Assembly (NCBI GenBank): GCA_964567665.1
Contig: CAZMNN010000013.1
Location: forward strand, 1 to 57,025
Length of the DNA: 57,025 bases
Direction: 5' to 3'
Source: UBA1731 sp964567665
Lineage (GTDB): Bacteria; Verrucomicrobiota; Kiritimatiellia; RFP12; UBA1067
The position numbers and the translations under genes are program-made. Positions within the stretch are counted from its first letter, which is position 1; the number at the start of each line of letters is the position of its first letter. The notes beneath the pieces were generated by a model. The model did no database searches and had not been told where the DNA came from. It worked only from the letters and a program-made list of their open reading frames with translations. Of this stretch, positions 1 through 9,197 are shown piece after piece.

Positions 1-2013
1 CTCGACAAGCGCGGGGACAGCGTTCGAGATGGCAACCGTATTCGTCGCCGAGAACGAGTACACGACATCGCCGGTCTCATATGTTTCATCGGGGAGTATG
101 AAGTTCTCGTAAGCAAGCCGACCGTTGGATTCCGTCCAGCGTCCGTCAGGCTCAAACACATTGGGATCGAACACACCTATCGACGGATCACCGTCCGGCC
201 TGTTTGCCTCTGTGGACTTCACGTTGCTGTACACAAGCACAAACCGGTTCGAGATGTCGGTCGTGTCATCCAACCAGTAGATGTATTCCATCAGGGCGTT
301 CGAGCGCTCGCCGCCGGCCTGACCGCTGACCATGAGAATCGCCTTCCCGTCGCGAAGCGCTGCGGTCTTGGCGGCCTCAAGCGTATAGCGGACGTCCATG
401 TTGAGGATGGACATGCTGATTTCATCGGGAATCGCACCTTCAAGGCTTTCAAGATCCGACGCCTCGTCGGCAAGCACGGTGGAATCGAACGGATTGATGT
501 CGGCGGATTTGCCGCGTGGCACATACGCAATCTTCAACTCCGACATCGACGGCGGAACGCGTACGCCAAAATAGCCGTTTGCATTCACAGGGGCCGTCAC
601 TGCGACGCCGTTAGTCACATAGCCCGGAACGGTCAAGTCCACGCCGGGGATGTTGGCCGAACCATAGACCGGCACAACGGCGTCATCCTGATAACCGATC
701 ATCGTGATGGCATCGGTTACTATGCTGAACGAACTTACGGACGGCAGCTTGTACCAGGCGTCTGAACCGCCGCCCCACCCCATGAACACACGGCAGAACT
801 CATCGCCATCAGGGTCGCGGGCGTAGCCGCAGGCGATGACCGCGTGTCCGCCGCTGCCGCGTATGCCAAGAGCCACAGGCGCACCGCACCACACCTGTGC
901 GTATATCGTCTTGGCGAACTGCTGCGTATTCCTGGCCTGATCCTGAACATCAAATTCAACATGACGCGCAGTGGCGAATCCATGCGCCTTGAGTGCTCCG
1001 ACGATGCGCGCCAACACGGCGCCTGATTCCGTTCCGGGGCCTTGCATGTCCCATCCCATGTCGACCAGCACACCCATGTTGAAGGCGACACGTCCAAGCA
1101 GATCACGCCCGGCATCGTCAAGGATGTCGCTCCCCTCCCTTGCACCGCCGTAGGACTTCGGAAGAATCGACCAGTCAATCGCTCCGGGCTTCGTTATGTT
1201 GTAGGGGGCAGACACGGCTTCGCCGTTGACGCCATAGGTGGGGTTGCCGTGTACGGCACCGACATCATTGGTGCAGCCGAAGAACTGAAGAAGCGCAGAG
1301 CCTGCCGTGGCAACGCATCCGCAAACGGCGTTCTGTGGCGTGAACTTGTTGTAGCACGGGCTTCCGCCCACTGCGCCCTGATTCCAGTGCGTGTAGCGTC
1401 CGCCGTTCTCAAAGCCGTCCACGATGCGGCGCACGTACGGGCTTTCGTCCTCGCCGATGAGCGCAGCCGCACGGGTCTGGATTGCGGACTTCGTTCCGCC
1501 CACGCCATATTTCGCCCACTGCGCGTTCGCCAACGCCATGGATTCTGCGACATCAGACGGCAGCGTCGTGGCCGTTGACAGCGATGCGGCCGACAGAGGA
1601 CGTCGGACAGTTCCAGAGGATGCCGTCGCATTGCGCTGTGAAATCACCGCAAGGCGGTTCGCCATATCCCTCTTAAGGATATCGGGCAGAGGATGCCCAG
1701 CGGGGAAATTGCCGTTGGCGTCAAGGTTGTCCACAATCGCGACAACGAGATCGAGGTCGCTGTCTGGAGACGCTATCACGGCGCGACCGTCGGACAGCGA
1801 GACAATCCAGTAGAGCACGGTCTTGCCGTCGTCGGAGCGGACGGCCTTCGCAGAGACGGGCGTGCCGCCACCGGAGAACGTTGAGCCGTTTGCGGAAGTC
1901 CATGCGGTGACCGCCCCGATTACGTCATTGGACGACACCAATGACGCCTGCACACCAAGCGTCACCATCGTCGCCGCAAGCGCAACGACATGAAGATTTT
2001 TTCTTAACATCAT
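1..2013 (-). CDS. Secreted C10-family (streptopain-like) cysteine peptidase, 3' end outside window
   Basis: This is the N-terminal 671 residues of a secreted protein; the stop codon lies beyond the window edge. Two adjacent ATGs (2013 and 2010) follow a GAGGTG ribosome site and open a signal peptide (MLRKNLHVVALAATMVTLG). The middle has peptidase C10 hallmarks: catalytic Cys near residue 233 in GCVATA, the His in SGGHAVIACGY, and a GWGGGSDAWYKL segment matching the WGWGG motif of streptopain. Further on, a stretch around AAKTAALRDGKAILMVSG resembles a thioredoxin-like fold but has no CxxC. C10 enzymes usually carry an inhibitory pro-region, which the first ~200 residues may be. The peptidase call is firm; the substrate is unknown. 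Confidence 0.82.
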   Translation of the reverse strand, partial: MMLRKNLHVVALAATMVTLGVQASLVSSNDVIGAVTAWTSANGSTFSGGGTPVSAKAVRSDDGKTVLYWIVSLSDGRAVIASPDSDLDLVVAIVDNLDANGNFPAGHPLPDILKRDMANRLAVISQRNATASSGTVRRPLSAASLSTATTLPSDVAESMALANAQWAKYGVGGTKSAIQTRAAALIGEDESPYVRRIVDGFENGGRYTHWNQGAVGGSPCYNKFTPQNAVCGCVATAGSALLQFFGCTNDVGAVHGNPTYGVNGEAVSAPYNITKPGAIDWSILPKSYGGAREGSDILDDAGRDLLGRVAFNMGVLVDMGWDMQGPGTESGAVLARIVGALKAHGFATARHVEFDVQDQARNTQQFAKTIYAQVWCGAPVALGIRGSGGHAVIACGYARDPDGDEFCRVFMGWGGGSDAWYKLPSVSSFSIVTDAITMIGYQDDAVVPVYGSANIPGVDLTVPGYVTNGVAVTAPVNANGYFGVRVPPSMSELKIAYVPRGKSADINPFDSTVLADEASDLESLEGAIPDEISMSILNMDVRYTLEAAKTAALRDGKAILMVSGQAGGERSNALMEYIYWLDDTTDISNRFVLVYSNVKSTEANRPDGDPSIGVFDPNVFEPDGRWTESNGRLAYENFILPDETYETGDVVYSFSATNTVAISNAVPALVE

Positions 2014-2111
2014 GCGTATCACCTCTTCATGGGTACAATCCCCCCAAAAAAGTGTCGGTAGTTTATCACTAACCACTTGCGAAAACAAGCGGAAAATTCA
2101 TGGGGCAATCT

Positions 2112-2140
2112 TTGCGCGAAAGGCTCCTTTCTGATATACT
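2112..2140 (+). promoter_or_regulatory. Promoter of the GH110-like gene
   Basis: TTGCGC at 2112-2117 and TATACT at 2135-2140 are 17 bp apart, and the -10 is extended (TGATATACT). It lies about 80 bp before the chosen start of the only clear plus-strand gene. Confidence 0.55.
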
Positions 2141-2218
2141 CATGCGGCATACGCAAGAATGTTGCCAGGACGGTCGTGCGGCATGGTGCGAAACGGCGAG
2201 AACGGAGATCCGGACAAT

Positions 2219-3820
2219 ATGAAGATGAGAGCAAAAACGATATGCGCGGCAATGGCCGCAGCGGCGGCGGGATGCCTTGCGGCGGGCGCGGCGGAGATAA
2301 GGCTCGCTCCCAAGGGCGAAACCGACATGACGGCGGAGTTCGCGGCGGCCGTCGCGAAGGTGCGGGCGGACGGCGGCGGGACGATTTCGCTTGAACCGGG
2401 GGACTACCGGTTCTCGTCGCCGGTCAAGAGCGACATATGGGTATCCAACCACGACAATCCGCGTCCGAGACGGATATTCGTGCCGGTGTGCGGGGTGAGC
2501 AATCTGACTGTGCGCTGCACACAGGGAGCAGCCCGCTTCGTGTGCGACGGCGAAGGAATCGCGTTCATGCTGATGGACACGAAAGACGTGCGCATCGAGA
2601 ACGTCGTGTTCGACTACCTGAGGCCGTTCTTCTCCATCTGGACACTCAAGGGCGGCAAACTGACGCAGTGCGACCGCACCTACACGTACGAGCTGGACGG
2701 ACGCACAATCTACGCCACGGGGACGGGATGGCGCGAACGGCAGGTTATGTGCGAGATGTTCGATGCGAAGACGAAGGCCTACATCGGCACGACGAGATGG
2801 GACGGCTCGATTGACATGGACTTCGGGATGCCGGACGGAACGATAGCGATGACGCGCAGTCCGTACCGTCCCAATCCGTGCGTGCTGCTCTACCGTGCGG
2901 AGAGCACGGTGTTCACAGGGTGTGGCGCATTCGCGTCGGCAGGCATGGGGTTCATCGCCCAGCGTAGCGTGGATGTGCGGATAGACGGATGGCGCACACG
3001 CGGCGGCAGACCGCTCGCGCTGCAGGCGGACGCCACGCACTTCTCCAACTGCCGTGGAGATATGATTGTCGAGAACTGCGTCTTCGAGGGCATGGTGGAC
3101 GATGCCATCAACGTACATTCGACAAGCCTCAGGATTGTGGGCAGGAAAGGGGCGGACACGATCATATGCAAATACATGCACGTGCAGTCCGTCGGATTCG
3201 AGACGTTCCGCTCCGGTGAGACGCTGCGATTCATCAAGGGGGCGACGTTCGAGCCTGGTATGGAGATGAAGGTGGTCTCCGCCACGATGACTGCGCATGA
3301 CACGGTGGAGCTGAAGCTTGCCGGTGACGTCCCAGGCGAATATGGTGTCGGCGATGCGGTGGAAAATGCAGACTGGCAGCCGAACGTGTGCTTCAGGAAG
3401 AACGTGGTGCGCAACTCGTCGCCAAGGGCCACGCTCTTCACCACGCCCGGCAGGATCGTGTGCACGGACAACCTTTTCGAGAACGTTGCGGGGCAGCCCA
3501 TCTACCTTGCCGGCGATGCGTGGGACTGGTACGAGTCCGGAGCGTGCCGGGATGTGCTCGTGAAGAACAACGTGTTCAGGCGTTGCGGCTTCAAGTCAGG
3601 GCGCGGCATGATCCAGATAGAGCCTGCGGTGCATGACCTCAAGGCGCAGAAGGAACGCTACCACAGAAACATACTCGTTGAAAACAACGTATTCGAGGAC
3701 TTTACGCTTCCGCTCGTATGGGCGAGAAGCGCGGAGAACGTTGTGCTGAGGGGCAACAAGATCATCAACGGCAACGAACGGATCATCACCGAATCAGCCT
3801 CCGTGCGGATTGAGAAATGA
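2219..3820 (+). CDS. Secreted GH110-like alpha-1,3-galactosidase (right-handed beta-helix)
   Basis: A 533-residue secreted protein predicted to remove terminal alpha-1,3-linked galactose from host or dietary glycans. The start at 2219 opens a signal peptide (MKMRAKTICAAMAAAAAG) and has GGAG 11 nt upstream; a longer ATG at 2159 lacks one. Segments such as WVSNHDNPRPRRIFVPV, IENVVFDY and MVDDAINVHS resemble GH110 enzymes (GlaA/GlaB), where Asp residues in the DD pair (here D294-D295) act in catalysis. Repeated N-x-V-F-x-x-C/F turns indicate a parallel beta-helix. It stands alone on the plus strand, converging on panD. Assignment rests on remembered family motifs; another beta-helix glycosidase is possible. 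Confidence 0.75.
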   Translation: MKMRAKTICAAMAAAAAGCLAAGAAEIRLAPKGETDMTAEFAAAVAKVRADGGGTISLEPGDYRFSSPVKSDIWVSNHDNPRPRRIFVPVCGVSNLTVRCTQGAARFVCDGEGIAFMLMDTKDVRIENVVFDYLRPFFSIWTLKGGKLTQCDRTYTYELDGRTIYATGTGWRERQVMCEMFDAKTKAYIGTTRWDGSIDMDFGMPDGTIAMTRSPYRPNPCVLLYRAESTVFTGCGAFASAGMGFIAQRSVDVRIDGWRTRGGRPLALQADATHFSNCRGDMIVENCVFEGMVDDAINVHSTSLRIVGRKGADTIICKYMHVQSVGFETFRSGETLRFIKGATFEPGMEMKVVSATMTAHDTVELKLAGDVPGEYGVGDAVENADWQPNVCFRKNVVRNSSPRATLFTTPGRIVCTDNLFENVAGQPIYLAGDAWDWYESGACRDVLVKNNVFRRCGFKSGRGMIQIEPAVHDLKAQKERYHRNILVENNVFEDFTLPLVWARSAENVVLRGNKIINGNERIITESASVRIEK

Positions 3821-3862
3821 AAAGAGATCGCTCGCTTTGGATGAAATCGAGCGATCCTCTTT
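3821..3862. terminator. Bidirectional hairpin terminator between GH110 gene and panD
   Basis: The arms AAAGAGATCGCTCG and CGAGCGATCCTCTTT form a 14-bp stem with one bulge and a 13-nt loop, starting immediately after the GH110 stop codon. The A- and T-rich ends suit termination in both directions between convergent genes. Confidence 0.75.
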
Positions 3863-3918
3863 GGTGAAGACAGGGTACGGAACGGTGCCGATGCAAGAAA
3901 GCAACCGGTGGCTTCCGC

Positions 3919-4266
3919 TCAGACGAGACGATTGCCGTCGCCGATGACGCCAACCTTCGGGACAAACCCCCTGACCTCGTCCTCCGGCATCTGCGCCCAC
4001 GTCATCACAATCAGCAGATCGCCGACCTTGCCCTTGTGCGCAGCGGCACCGTTCAAACAGCACACACCGGAACCACGCGGACCGCGTATTGCGTACGTCT
4101 CGAAGCGCTCCCCGTTATCGACATTGGCGACAAGAAGCTTCTCGTAGTTCAGGATGCCGACGGCATCCATCAGATCTTCGTCGATGGTGAGGGAACCCGT
4201 ATAGTCGAGCTTCGACTCCGTCACCCGTATGCGGTGAAGCTTCGATTTCAGCAGAGAGACCGTCAC
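3919..4266 (-). CDS. panD: Aspartate 1-decarboxylase proenzyme PanD
   Basis: Converts L-aspartate to beta-alanine for pantothenate and coenzyme A. At 115 residues it has near-normal family length. The self-processing site is visible: Y-T-G-S around residues 22-25, where cleavage before Ser gives the pyruvoyl cofactor. The conserved Lys near residue 9 (SKLHRI) and the NGAAAHKGKVGD segment are also present. Its ATG overlaps the clpX stop by 4 bp, so translation is probably coupled to the tig-clpP-clpX operon. That is an unusual home for a pantothenate gene. No other pan genes are in the window. Confidence 0.95.
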   Translation of the reverse strand: MTVSLLKSKLHRIRVTESKLDYTGSLTIDEDLMDAVGILNYEKLLVANVDNGERFETYAIRGPRGSGVCCLNGAAAHKGKVGDLLIVMTWAQMPEDEVRGFVPKVGVIGDGNRLV

Positions 4267-5540
4267 TTCAGCTTCTCCTTGACCATCTCGGCCGTAATCA
4301 CAACCTTTATCCCGGACTTGCTGCCAGGCGCCTCGTACATAATGTCCGTCATCACGCGCTCCATCGCCGCACGAAGGCCACGCGCACCGGTCTTGCGGAC
4401 GATGGCGTCCTTGGCGAGTTCGCGAAGAGCCTCAGGCTCGAACGACAGATCCACGCCGTCCATCGCCAGCAGCTTCCTGTACTGCTTCACAAGGCAGTTC
4501 TTCGGCTCAGTCAGCACCTTCACCAGCTGATCTTCCGTGAGCTCGCGCATCGCCGTAATCACAGGCAGACGTCCCGTGAATTCCGGAATCAACCCGAACT
4601 TGACCAGATCCTCCGGACGCACATCAAGGGCTTCCGGCTCCGCTTTGGTCGTCTCCGCAGCGTCCTCTGCGTCATCCGCACCGTAGCCAATCGTCCGCTT
4701 CCCCGTACGCTCACCGATTATCCGGTCAAGGCCGACGAACGCGCCGCCGCAGATGAAGAGGATGTTGGAGGTATCGACTTCGATGTAGTCCTGGTCGGGG
4801 TGCTTGCGTCCGCCCTTCGGCGGTATGCGGCATACCGTTCCCTCGATTATCTTGAGAAGAGCCTGCTGCACACCCTCACCCGAAACGTCGCGTGTTATGG
4901 ATACGTTATCTGTCTTGGACGCAATCTTGTCGATCTCGTCCACATATATGATGCCCCGGCTCGCAAGCGCCACGTCACCGCCCGCGTTCTGAAAGAGGTA
5001 GCGCACAAGGTTCTCCACATCCTCGCCGACGTATCCGGCCTCGGTCAGCGTAGTCGCATCGCCGATTGCGTACGGAACCTTCAGCATCCGCGCAAGCGTC
5101 TTCGCGAAAAGCGTCTTGCCTGTGCCTGTCGGCCCGATGAGAAGTATGTTGGACTTCTCTATCTCCACGTCATCGAACTCGGAGACCGCAGCTTTGCCGC
5201 CCGCCTTCTTTCCGGAGGCGTCCGCATTCTCCTTCTGCTCAAGCCTGCGATAGTGGTTGTGGACGGCGACGGACAGGACGCGCTTCGTTTCATCGTGTCC
5301 AATCACATAGCTGTCGAGAAAGGTCTTGATCTCTTTCGGCGTCGGCACCGGGCCAAGCTCCGGAAGCTTCACCTTTCTGTCCGCCGACATCACCCTTTCA
5401 GCGCTCTCCACCGCCTTGGTTATCTCCTTCGCGCAGTCGGCGCAGATGTTCGCGCCGTCCGGGCCCGGAAACACCAGCACCTCACGAGAATCCCGTTTGC
5501 AGAAGCTGCAACGGATCAACTTTGATGATCTGTTCGCCAT
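4263..5540 (-). CDS. clpX: ATP-dependent Clp protease ATP-binding subunit ClpX
   Basis: AAA+ unfoldase that feeds substrates to ClpP; 425 residues. The N-terminal zinc-binding domain has CSFC and CADC pairs (residues ~12-39). Walker A is GPTGTGKTLFAK, Walker B is IIYVDEIDKI, and the pore loop GYVGEDVE is intact. The loop that docks ClpX onto ClpP, normally I-G-F, reads I-G-Y (RTIGYGADD). It starts 10 bp after the clpP stop and overlaps panD downstream. Confidence 0.97.
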   Translation of the reverse strand: MANRSSKLIRCSFCKRDSREVLVFPGPDGANICADCAKEITKAVESAERVMSADRKVKLPELGPVPTPKEIKTFLDSYVIGHDETKRVLSVAVHNHYRRLEQKENADASGKKAGGKAAVSEFDDVEIEKSNILLIGPTGTGKTLFAKTLARMLKVPYAIGDATTLTEAGYVGEDVENLVRYLFQNAGGDVALASRGIIYVDEIDKIASKTDNVSITRDVSGEGVQQALLKIIEGTVCRIPPKGGRKHPDQDYIEVDTSNILFICGGAFVGLDRIIGERTGKRTIGYGADDAEDAAETTKAEPEALDVRPEDLVKFGLIPEFTGRLPVITAMRELTEDQLVKVLTEPKNCLVKQYRKLLAMDGVDLSFEPEALRELAKDAIVRKTGARGLRAAMERVMTDIMYEAPGSKSGIKVVITAEMVKEKLK

Positions 5541-5550
5541 TTGCGTACCG

Positions 5551-6162
5551 TCAACGGTTCTTGGGGGAGACTACGCTGTCGATAAGACCGTATTCAGCGG
5601 CCTCAGATGCGCTCATGAAGTAGTCGCGATCCGTATCACGGACGATGTCCTCGTAGGACTTTCCGGAGTGGTCTGCAAGTATGCGGTTCAAGCGCTCCTT
5701 GAGACGGAGTATCTCCTTCGCCGTGATTTCGATGTCGCTCGCCCTGCCCTCAGCGCCGCCGAGCGGCTGGTGGATCATTATGCGGGCGTTCGGAAGCGCA
5801 AAGCGCTTGCCTTTCGCGCCCGCCGTGAGAAGCACCGCCCCCATCGACGCCGCCTGCCCTATGCAATACGTCGCCACAGGACACGAGATGAACTGCATCG
5901 TATCGTAGATCGCAAGCCCGGCGGTCACGCTGCCGCCCGGCGAGTTGATGTACATGCTGATCGTCTTCTTCGCGTCCTGCGATTGCAGGAAAAGCAGCTG
6001 CGCGACGATGAGGTTCACGGATTCGTCCGTGACCTCGCCGCCAAGCAGAACAATGCGATCCTGCAGAAGACGCGAATATATGTCATAGCTGCGTTCGCCA
6101 CGGCTCGTCTGCTCAACGACCATGGGAACAAGATACGAACTGGCGATGTTTCCCTTTTTCAT
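5551..6162 (-). CDS. clpP: ATP-dependent Clp protease proteolytic subunit ClpP
   Basis: Serine peptidase subunit of the ClpXP complex. The catalytic Ser lies in QAASMGA, the His in MIHQPLGG, and the Asp in DTDRDYFM; INSPGG is the oxyanion-hole strand. I start it at 6162 (MKKGNIASS), which has AAGGTG 9 nt upstream; the alternative ATG at 6180 adds six residues without a ribosome site. Length is then 203 residues, normal for the family. It lies between tig and clpX. Confidence 0.97.
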   Translation of the reverse strand: MKKGNIASSYLVPMVVEQTSRGERSYDIYSRLLQDRIVLLGGEVTDESVNLIVAQLLFLQSQDAKKTISMYINSPGGSVTAGLAIYDTMQFISCPVATYCIGQAASMGAVLLTAGAKGKRFALPNARIMIHQPLGGAEGRASDIEITAKEILRLKERLNRILADHSGKSYEDIVRDTDRDYFMSASEAAEYGLIDSVVSPKNR

Positions 6163-6197
6163 GGGCGATTCACCTTGCATTGAAGCGAACGGAGAAC

Positions 6198-7409
6198 TTA
6201 CTTCTTGGCTTCGGAGAGGATGAAGTCGAGCGTCTTTTCGGCGCGTGCCTGATCCTTCTTGTCCTCGTCCTTCTCGTCGACGTCGATTTTCTCCGCCTCC
6301 GCGATGTCGAGGAGCATGTACGACAGGCGCACCTGCTTCTCCGCATGATCCTTCGCATCCTGCAGAATCTTGTCGCGGTTCTTCTCGATGTAGTCGCCGG
6401 TCACGCCGGCATACTGCATCTGCTGCGCAAGCTGGCCGAGATACGCCTCGGTCTGACGCTGAACGAGCGACGGCGGGACTTCAAAGTCGGCCTTCTTGAG
6501 AAGAAGCTCAATTGCAAGGTTCCTGCGGCGGTTGAGTTCCGTTTCCGTCGCCTGCTTCTCAAGACGCTCACGGATGTCGGCGCGAAGCTTGTCCATGCTC
6601 TCGGCCTTTGCGGACTCGACGAGACCTGCGTCATCAGGAAGGATCCGGCTGCGGAACATCGTGACCTTGATGTCGTAGACCGCCTTCTTGCCTTTCAGCG
6701 CCTCAGGGGCCGCCTCTGCGGGGAAGCTGACCTCGATGGACTTCTTCTCTTCGCCGGCCTTCATGCCCTTGAGGGCATTGAGGATCTCAGGAACGAAGCG
6801 TCCCTCCTCGATCTGCGTCCAAAAGCCTGTCGCCTCGCAGATCGCCTTCTGATCCGGAACGACCTCCGCAAGCGGCTTGCCGTCAAGCGTACCCTTGTAG
6901 TCGAACTGCACGAAATCCCCATCGCCTATCGTCGCGCCATCCTTCGCATCCTCGAACTTGGCGAACATCTTGCGCATATCCTCAACGCGCTCCTCAACGG
7001 CGGAATCCTCGACCTTCGTGTCCTTGCTGTCAATCGCAAGGCCTTTGTACTTCGGCATCTTGTACTCGGGACGTATCTCGACAAGAGCGGTGAACTCCAT
7101 GCCGTCAGCGTCATCCACCTTCATCTCCGTCACGCCTTCGAGCGCAATGACCTTGAGCTTCGATTCATCGACGCCCTTGGGGTAGAACTCGCGGAAGCAG
7201 GCGCTCTCCGTCTCGCGCTTCAGTTCGCCGCTGAAGTTCTTGCGGATCAGATCCACAGGCGCCTTGCCCTTGCGGAAACCGGGAATCTGCGCCTCACGGA
7301 CAAACTCGTTGAGGACTTTCTTCGTCACGCCCTTTATCTCGTCCGCATCCGCCTTCACGGTAAGGCTCACAACGCAAGGATTCTTCTCGGCCTTCTGTTC
7401 AACTTTCAT
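6198..7409 (-). CDS. tig: Trigger factor
   Basis: Ribosome-associated chaperone and peptidyl-prolyl isomerase; 403 residues. The ribosome-docking signature is visible near residue 45 (GFRKGKAP), followed by an FKBP-type domain (IGDGDFVQFDYKGTLDGKPL) and a helical C-terminal domain. The start MKVEQKAEKN is the usual family start; upstream in-frame codons only extend into the promoter. First gene of tig-clpP-clpX-panD. Confidence 0.96.
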   Translation of the reverse strand: MKVEQKAEKNPCVVSLTVKADADEIKGVTKKVLNEFVREAQIPGFRKGKAPVDLIRKNFSGELKRETESACFREFYPKGVDESKLKVIALEGVTEMKVDDADGMEFTALVEIRPEYKMPKYKGLAIDSKDTKVEDSAVEERVEDMRKMFAKFEDAKDGATIGDGDFVQFDYKGTLDGKPLAEVVPDQKAICEATGFWTQIEEGRFVPEILNALKGMKAGEEKKSIEVSFPAEAAPEALKGKKAVYDIKVTMFRSRILPDDAGLVESAKAESMDKLRADIRERLEKQATETELNRRRNLAIELLLKKADFEVPPSLVQRQTEAYLGQLAQQMQYAGVTGDYIEKNRDKILQDAKDHAEKQVRLSYMLLDIAEAEKIDVDEKDEDKKDQARAEKTLDFILSEAKK

Positions 7410-7449
7410 TCTCTTCTGATGCCTTTCTTCGTAAAAAATTTGAGTGCGT

Positions 7450-7478
7450 AGAATACCATAATTCCACATCGAGCGCAA
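7450..7478 (-). promoter_or_regulatory. Promoter of the tig-clpP-clpX-panD operon
   Basis: TTGCGC (7473-7478) and TATTCT (7450-7455), 17 bp apart, with an extended TGG before the -10. It lies about 40 bp upstream of the tig start. Confidence 0.6.
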
Positions 7479-7522
7479 ATTTCGACGCCCATGCTGTGCG
7501 TCGCGGGCTTACGCTCAACCCT

Positions 7523-7560
7523 TCAAAAACAAAGGCGGACGGCCTTTTCGCCGCCCGCCC
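7523..7560 (-). terminator. Intrinsic terminator after oadB
   Basis: A 10-bp stem with one mismatch (arms 7534-7543 and 7550-7559) is followed on the minus strand by TTTGTTTTTG. It lies 20 bp past the oadB stop and ends the decarboxylase operon. Confidence 0.75.
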
Positions 7561-7580
7561 TCGATTCCTTCAGCCCATCC

Positions 7581-9107
7581 TCAGCGGCAGAGCGTGTAGA
7601 GAACGCCAGCCACGACGGCGGAGCCGATCACGCCGGAGACGTTCGGACCCATCGCCTGCATGAGCACGTAGTTCGTCGGATCTTCGGAGAGCGCGACCTT
7701 GTTCGAGACGCGCGCCGCCATCGGGACGGCAGAGATGCCGGCCGAGCCGATCAACGGATTGATCTTCTCCTTCGAGAACAGGTTCATGATTTTCGCCATG
7801 ATCACGCCGCCGCCCGTGCCGACGCAGAACGCGACAAGGCCAAGCGCGAGAATCGCAAGCGTCGTCCCGGAAAGGAACTTCTCGCAGGCGAGCTTCGAGC
7901 CGACCGAAAGGCCGAGCATGATCGTCACGATGTTGATGAGGGCGTTGGACATCGTGTCGGCGATGCGCGACACGGAGGGGCCGACCTCCTTGGCGAGGTT
8001 GCCGAGCATAAGAGCGCCGATCAGCGGCACTGCGGACGGCAGAAGCACGGCGCAGAGGAGAAGCACCACGAGCGGGAAGCAGATCTTCTCGAGCTTCGTG
8101 ACTTCACGGAGCTGGGGCATCTTGATGAGACGTTCCTGCTTCGTCGTGAGAAGCTTCATGATCGGCGGCTGGATGATAGGCACGAGAGCCATGTAGGAGT
8201 ATGCCGCGACCGCGATTGCGCCGAGCAGATCCGGGGCGAGGCGGGATGTGAGCCAGATGGCCGTCGGACCGTCAGCGCCGCCGATGATGCCGATGGAGGC
8301 GGCGGCCTTGAGCGGATCTACGCCCGCGAAGAAGTCGGTGCCGAAGAGCGAAGCGCATCCAAGAGCGCCGAACAGGGCAAAGAAGATGCCGAGCTGCGCA
8401 GCGCCGCCGAGGAGCGCGGACTTCGGGTTTGCAATCAGCGGACCGAAGTCGGTCATCGCACCCACGCCCATGAAGATCATGATCGGGAACACGCCCGTAT
8501 CGATGCCGAAGCGGAAGAAGTAGTGGAGGAAGCCACCAGGTTCGACAATGCCGCTGGACATCACTGGGAGACCGCTGGAAAGGAACGAGATCACACCGTC
8601 GTGCATCATCGCCGGCATCGTGATGCCGGAGAGCGGGCAGTTGGCCAGCAGACCGCCGAAACCGATCGGCAGCAGCAGCAACGGCTCAAAGCCCTTCACA
8701 ATGGCGAGGTACATCAGAATGAGGCAGACGGGAATCATGATGAGCTGGCCGACGCCATAGGGCATCCCGAACAGCGTCTTGACCTCGTGCCCCTCGACGA
8801 ACGAACCCAGATCGTCGAAGTAGCCACCGTGCCACTTGAGATCCTTGTCGTAGTAACCGTTGCGGTTCGCGCTGAACGCCTTCTTCGCGGGACGATCCGC
8901 CTCGGCGAAATCGCCCGTAATGTAGGCGGGTGCGCCCTTCGAGGCAAACCCCGCGATGCCCGTGTCGCTGGACAGGTTCTTCACCTTGCCGAGCGTGACG
9001 AGCCAGGGGGCTTTTTCCTTCGCGTCGTTGTTGTTCGCGGCCGGCGCGGCAGCCTGCGCACCGAACAGGCACGCGAGGGCGAAAAGCGCCATCAGATACT
9101 TTTTCAT
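7581..9107 (-). CDS. oadB: Na+-translocating oxaloacetate decarboxylase beta subunit with N-terminal extension
   Basis: Membrane subunit that couples decarboxylation of carboxybiotin to Na+ export. The start at 9107 follows AGAAAGGA and gives 508 residues. Family signatures include YLAIVKGFEPLLLLPIGFGG, the conserved Asp in GGADGPTAIW, and GSAGISAVPMAARV near the C-terminus. Before the usual start of the family there are about 115 extra residues: a signal-peptide-like start (MKKYLMALFALACLFGAQA) and a soluble segment rich in Gly, Lys and Tyr. It lies after oadA in a gamma-alpha-beta operon and could equally be the beta subunit of a related biotin-dependent decarboxylase. Confidence 0.92.
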   Translation of the reverse strand: MKKYLMALFALACLFGAQAAAPAANNNDAKEKAPWLVTLGKVKNLSSDTGIAGFASKGAPAYITGDFAEADRPAKKAFSANRNGYYDKDLKWHGGYFDDLGSFVEGHEVKTLFGMPYGVGQLIMIPVCLILMYLAIVKGFEPLLLLPIGFGGLLANCPLSGITMPAMMHDGVISFLSSGLPVMSSGIVEPGGFLHYFFRFGIDTGVFPIMIFMGVGAMTDFGPLIANPKSALLGGAAQLGIFFALFGALGCASLFGTDFFAGVDPLKAAASIGIIGGADGPTAIWLTSRLAPDLLGAIAVAAYSYMALVPIIQPPIMKLLTTKQERLIKMPQLREVTKLEKICFPLVVLLLCAVLLPSAVPLIGALMLGNLAKEVGPSVSRIADTMSNALINIVTIMLGLSVGSKLACEKFLSGTTLAILALGLVAFCVGTGGGVIMAKIMNLFSKEKINPLIGSAGISAVPMAARVSNKVALSEDPTNYVLMQAMGPNVSGVIGSAVVAGVLYTLCR

Positions 9108-9197
9108 GTCGTCAAATCCTTTCTGGAAGTCCGTACGCACGAGACGTTCAGGGGCGAAACAGCCCACGAACGTCCCGTGGCGTTGGACGCTTCCGTC

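Noticed and set aside
2069..3298. A 409-codon minus-strand open frame opposite the GH110-like gene
   Set aside because: His/Arg-rich antisense composition; the plus-strand frame has a signal peptide, family motifs, promoter and terminator.
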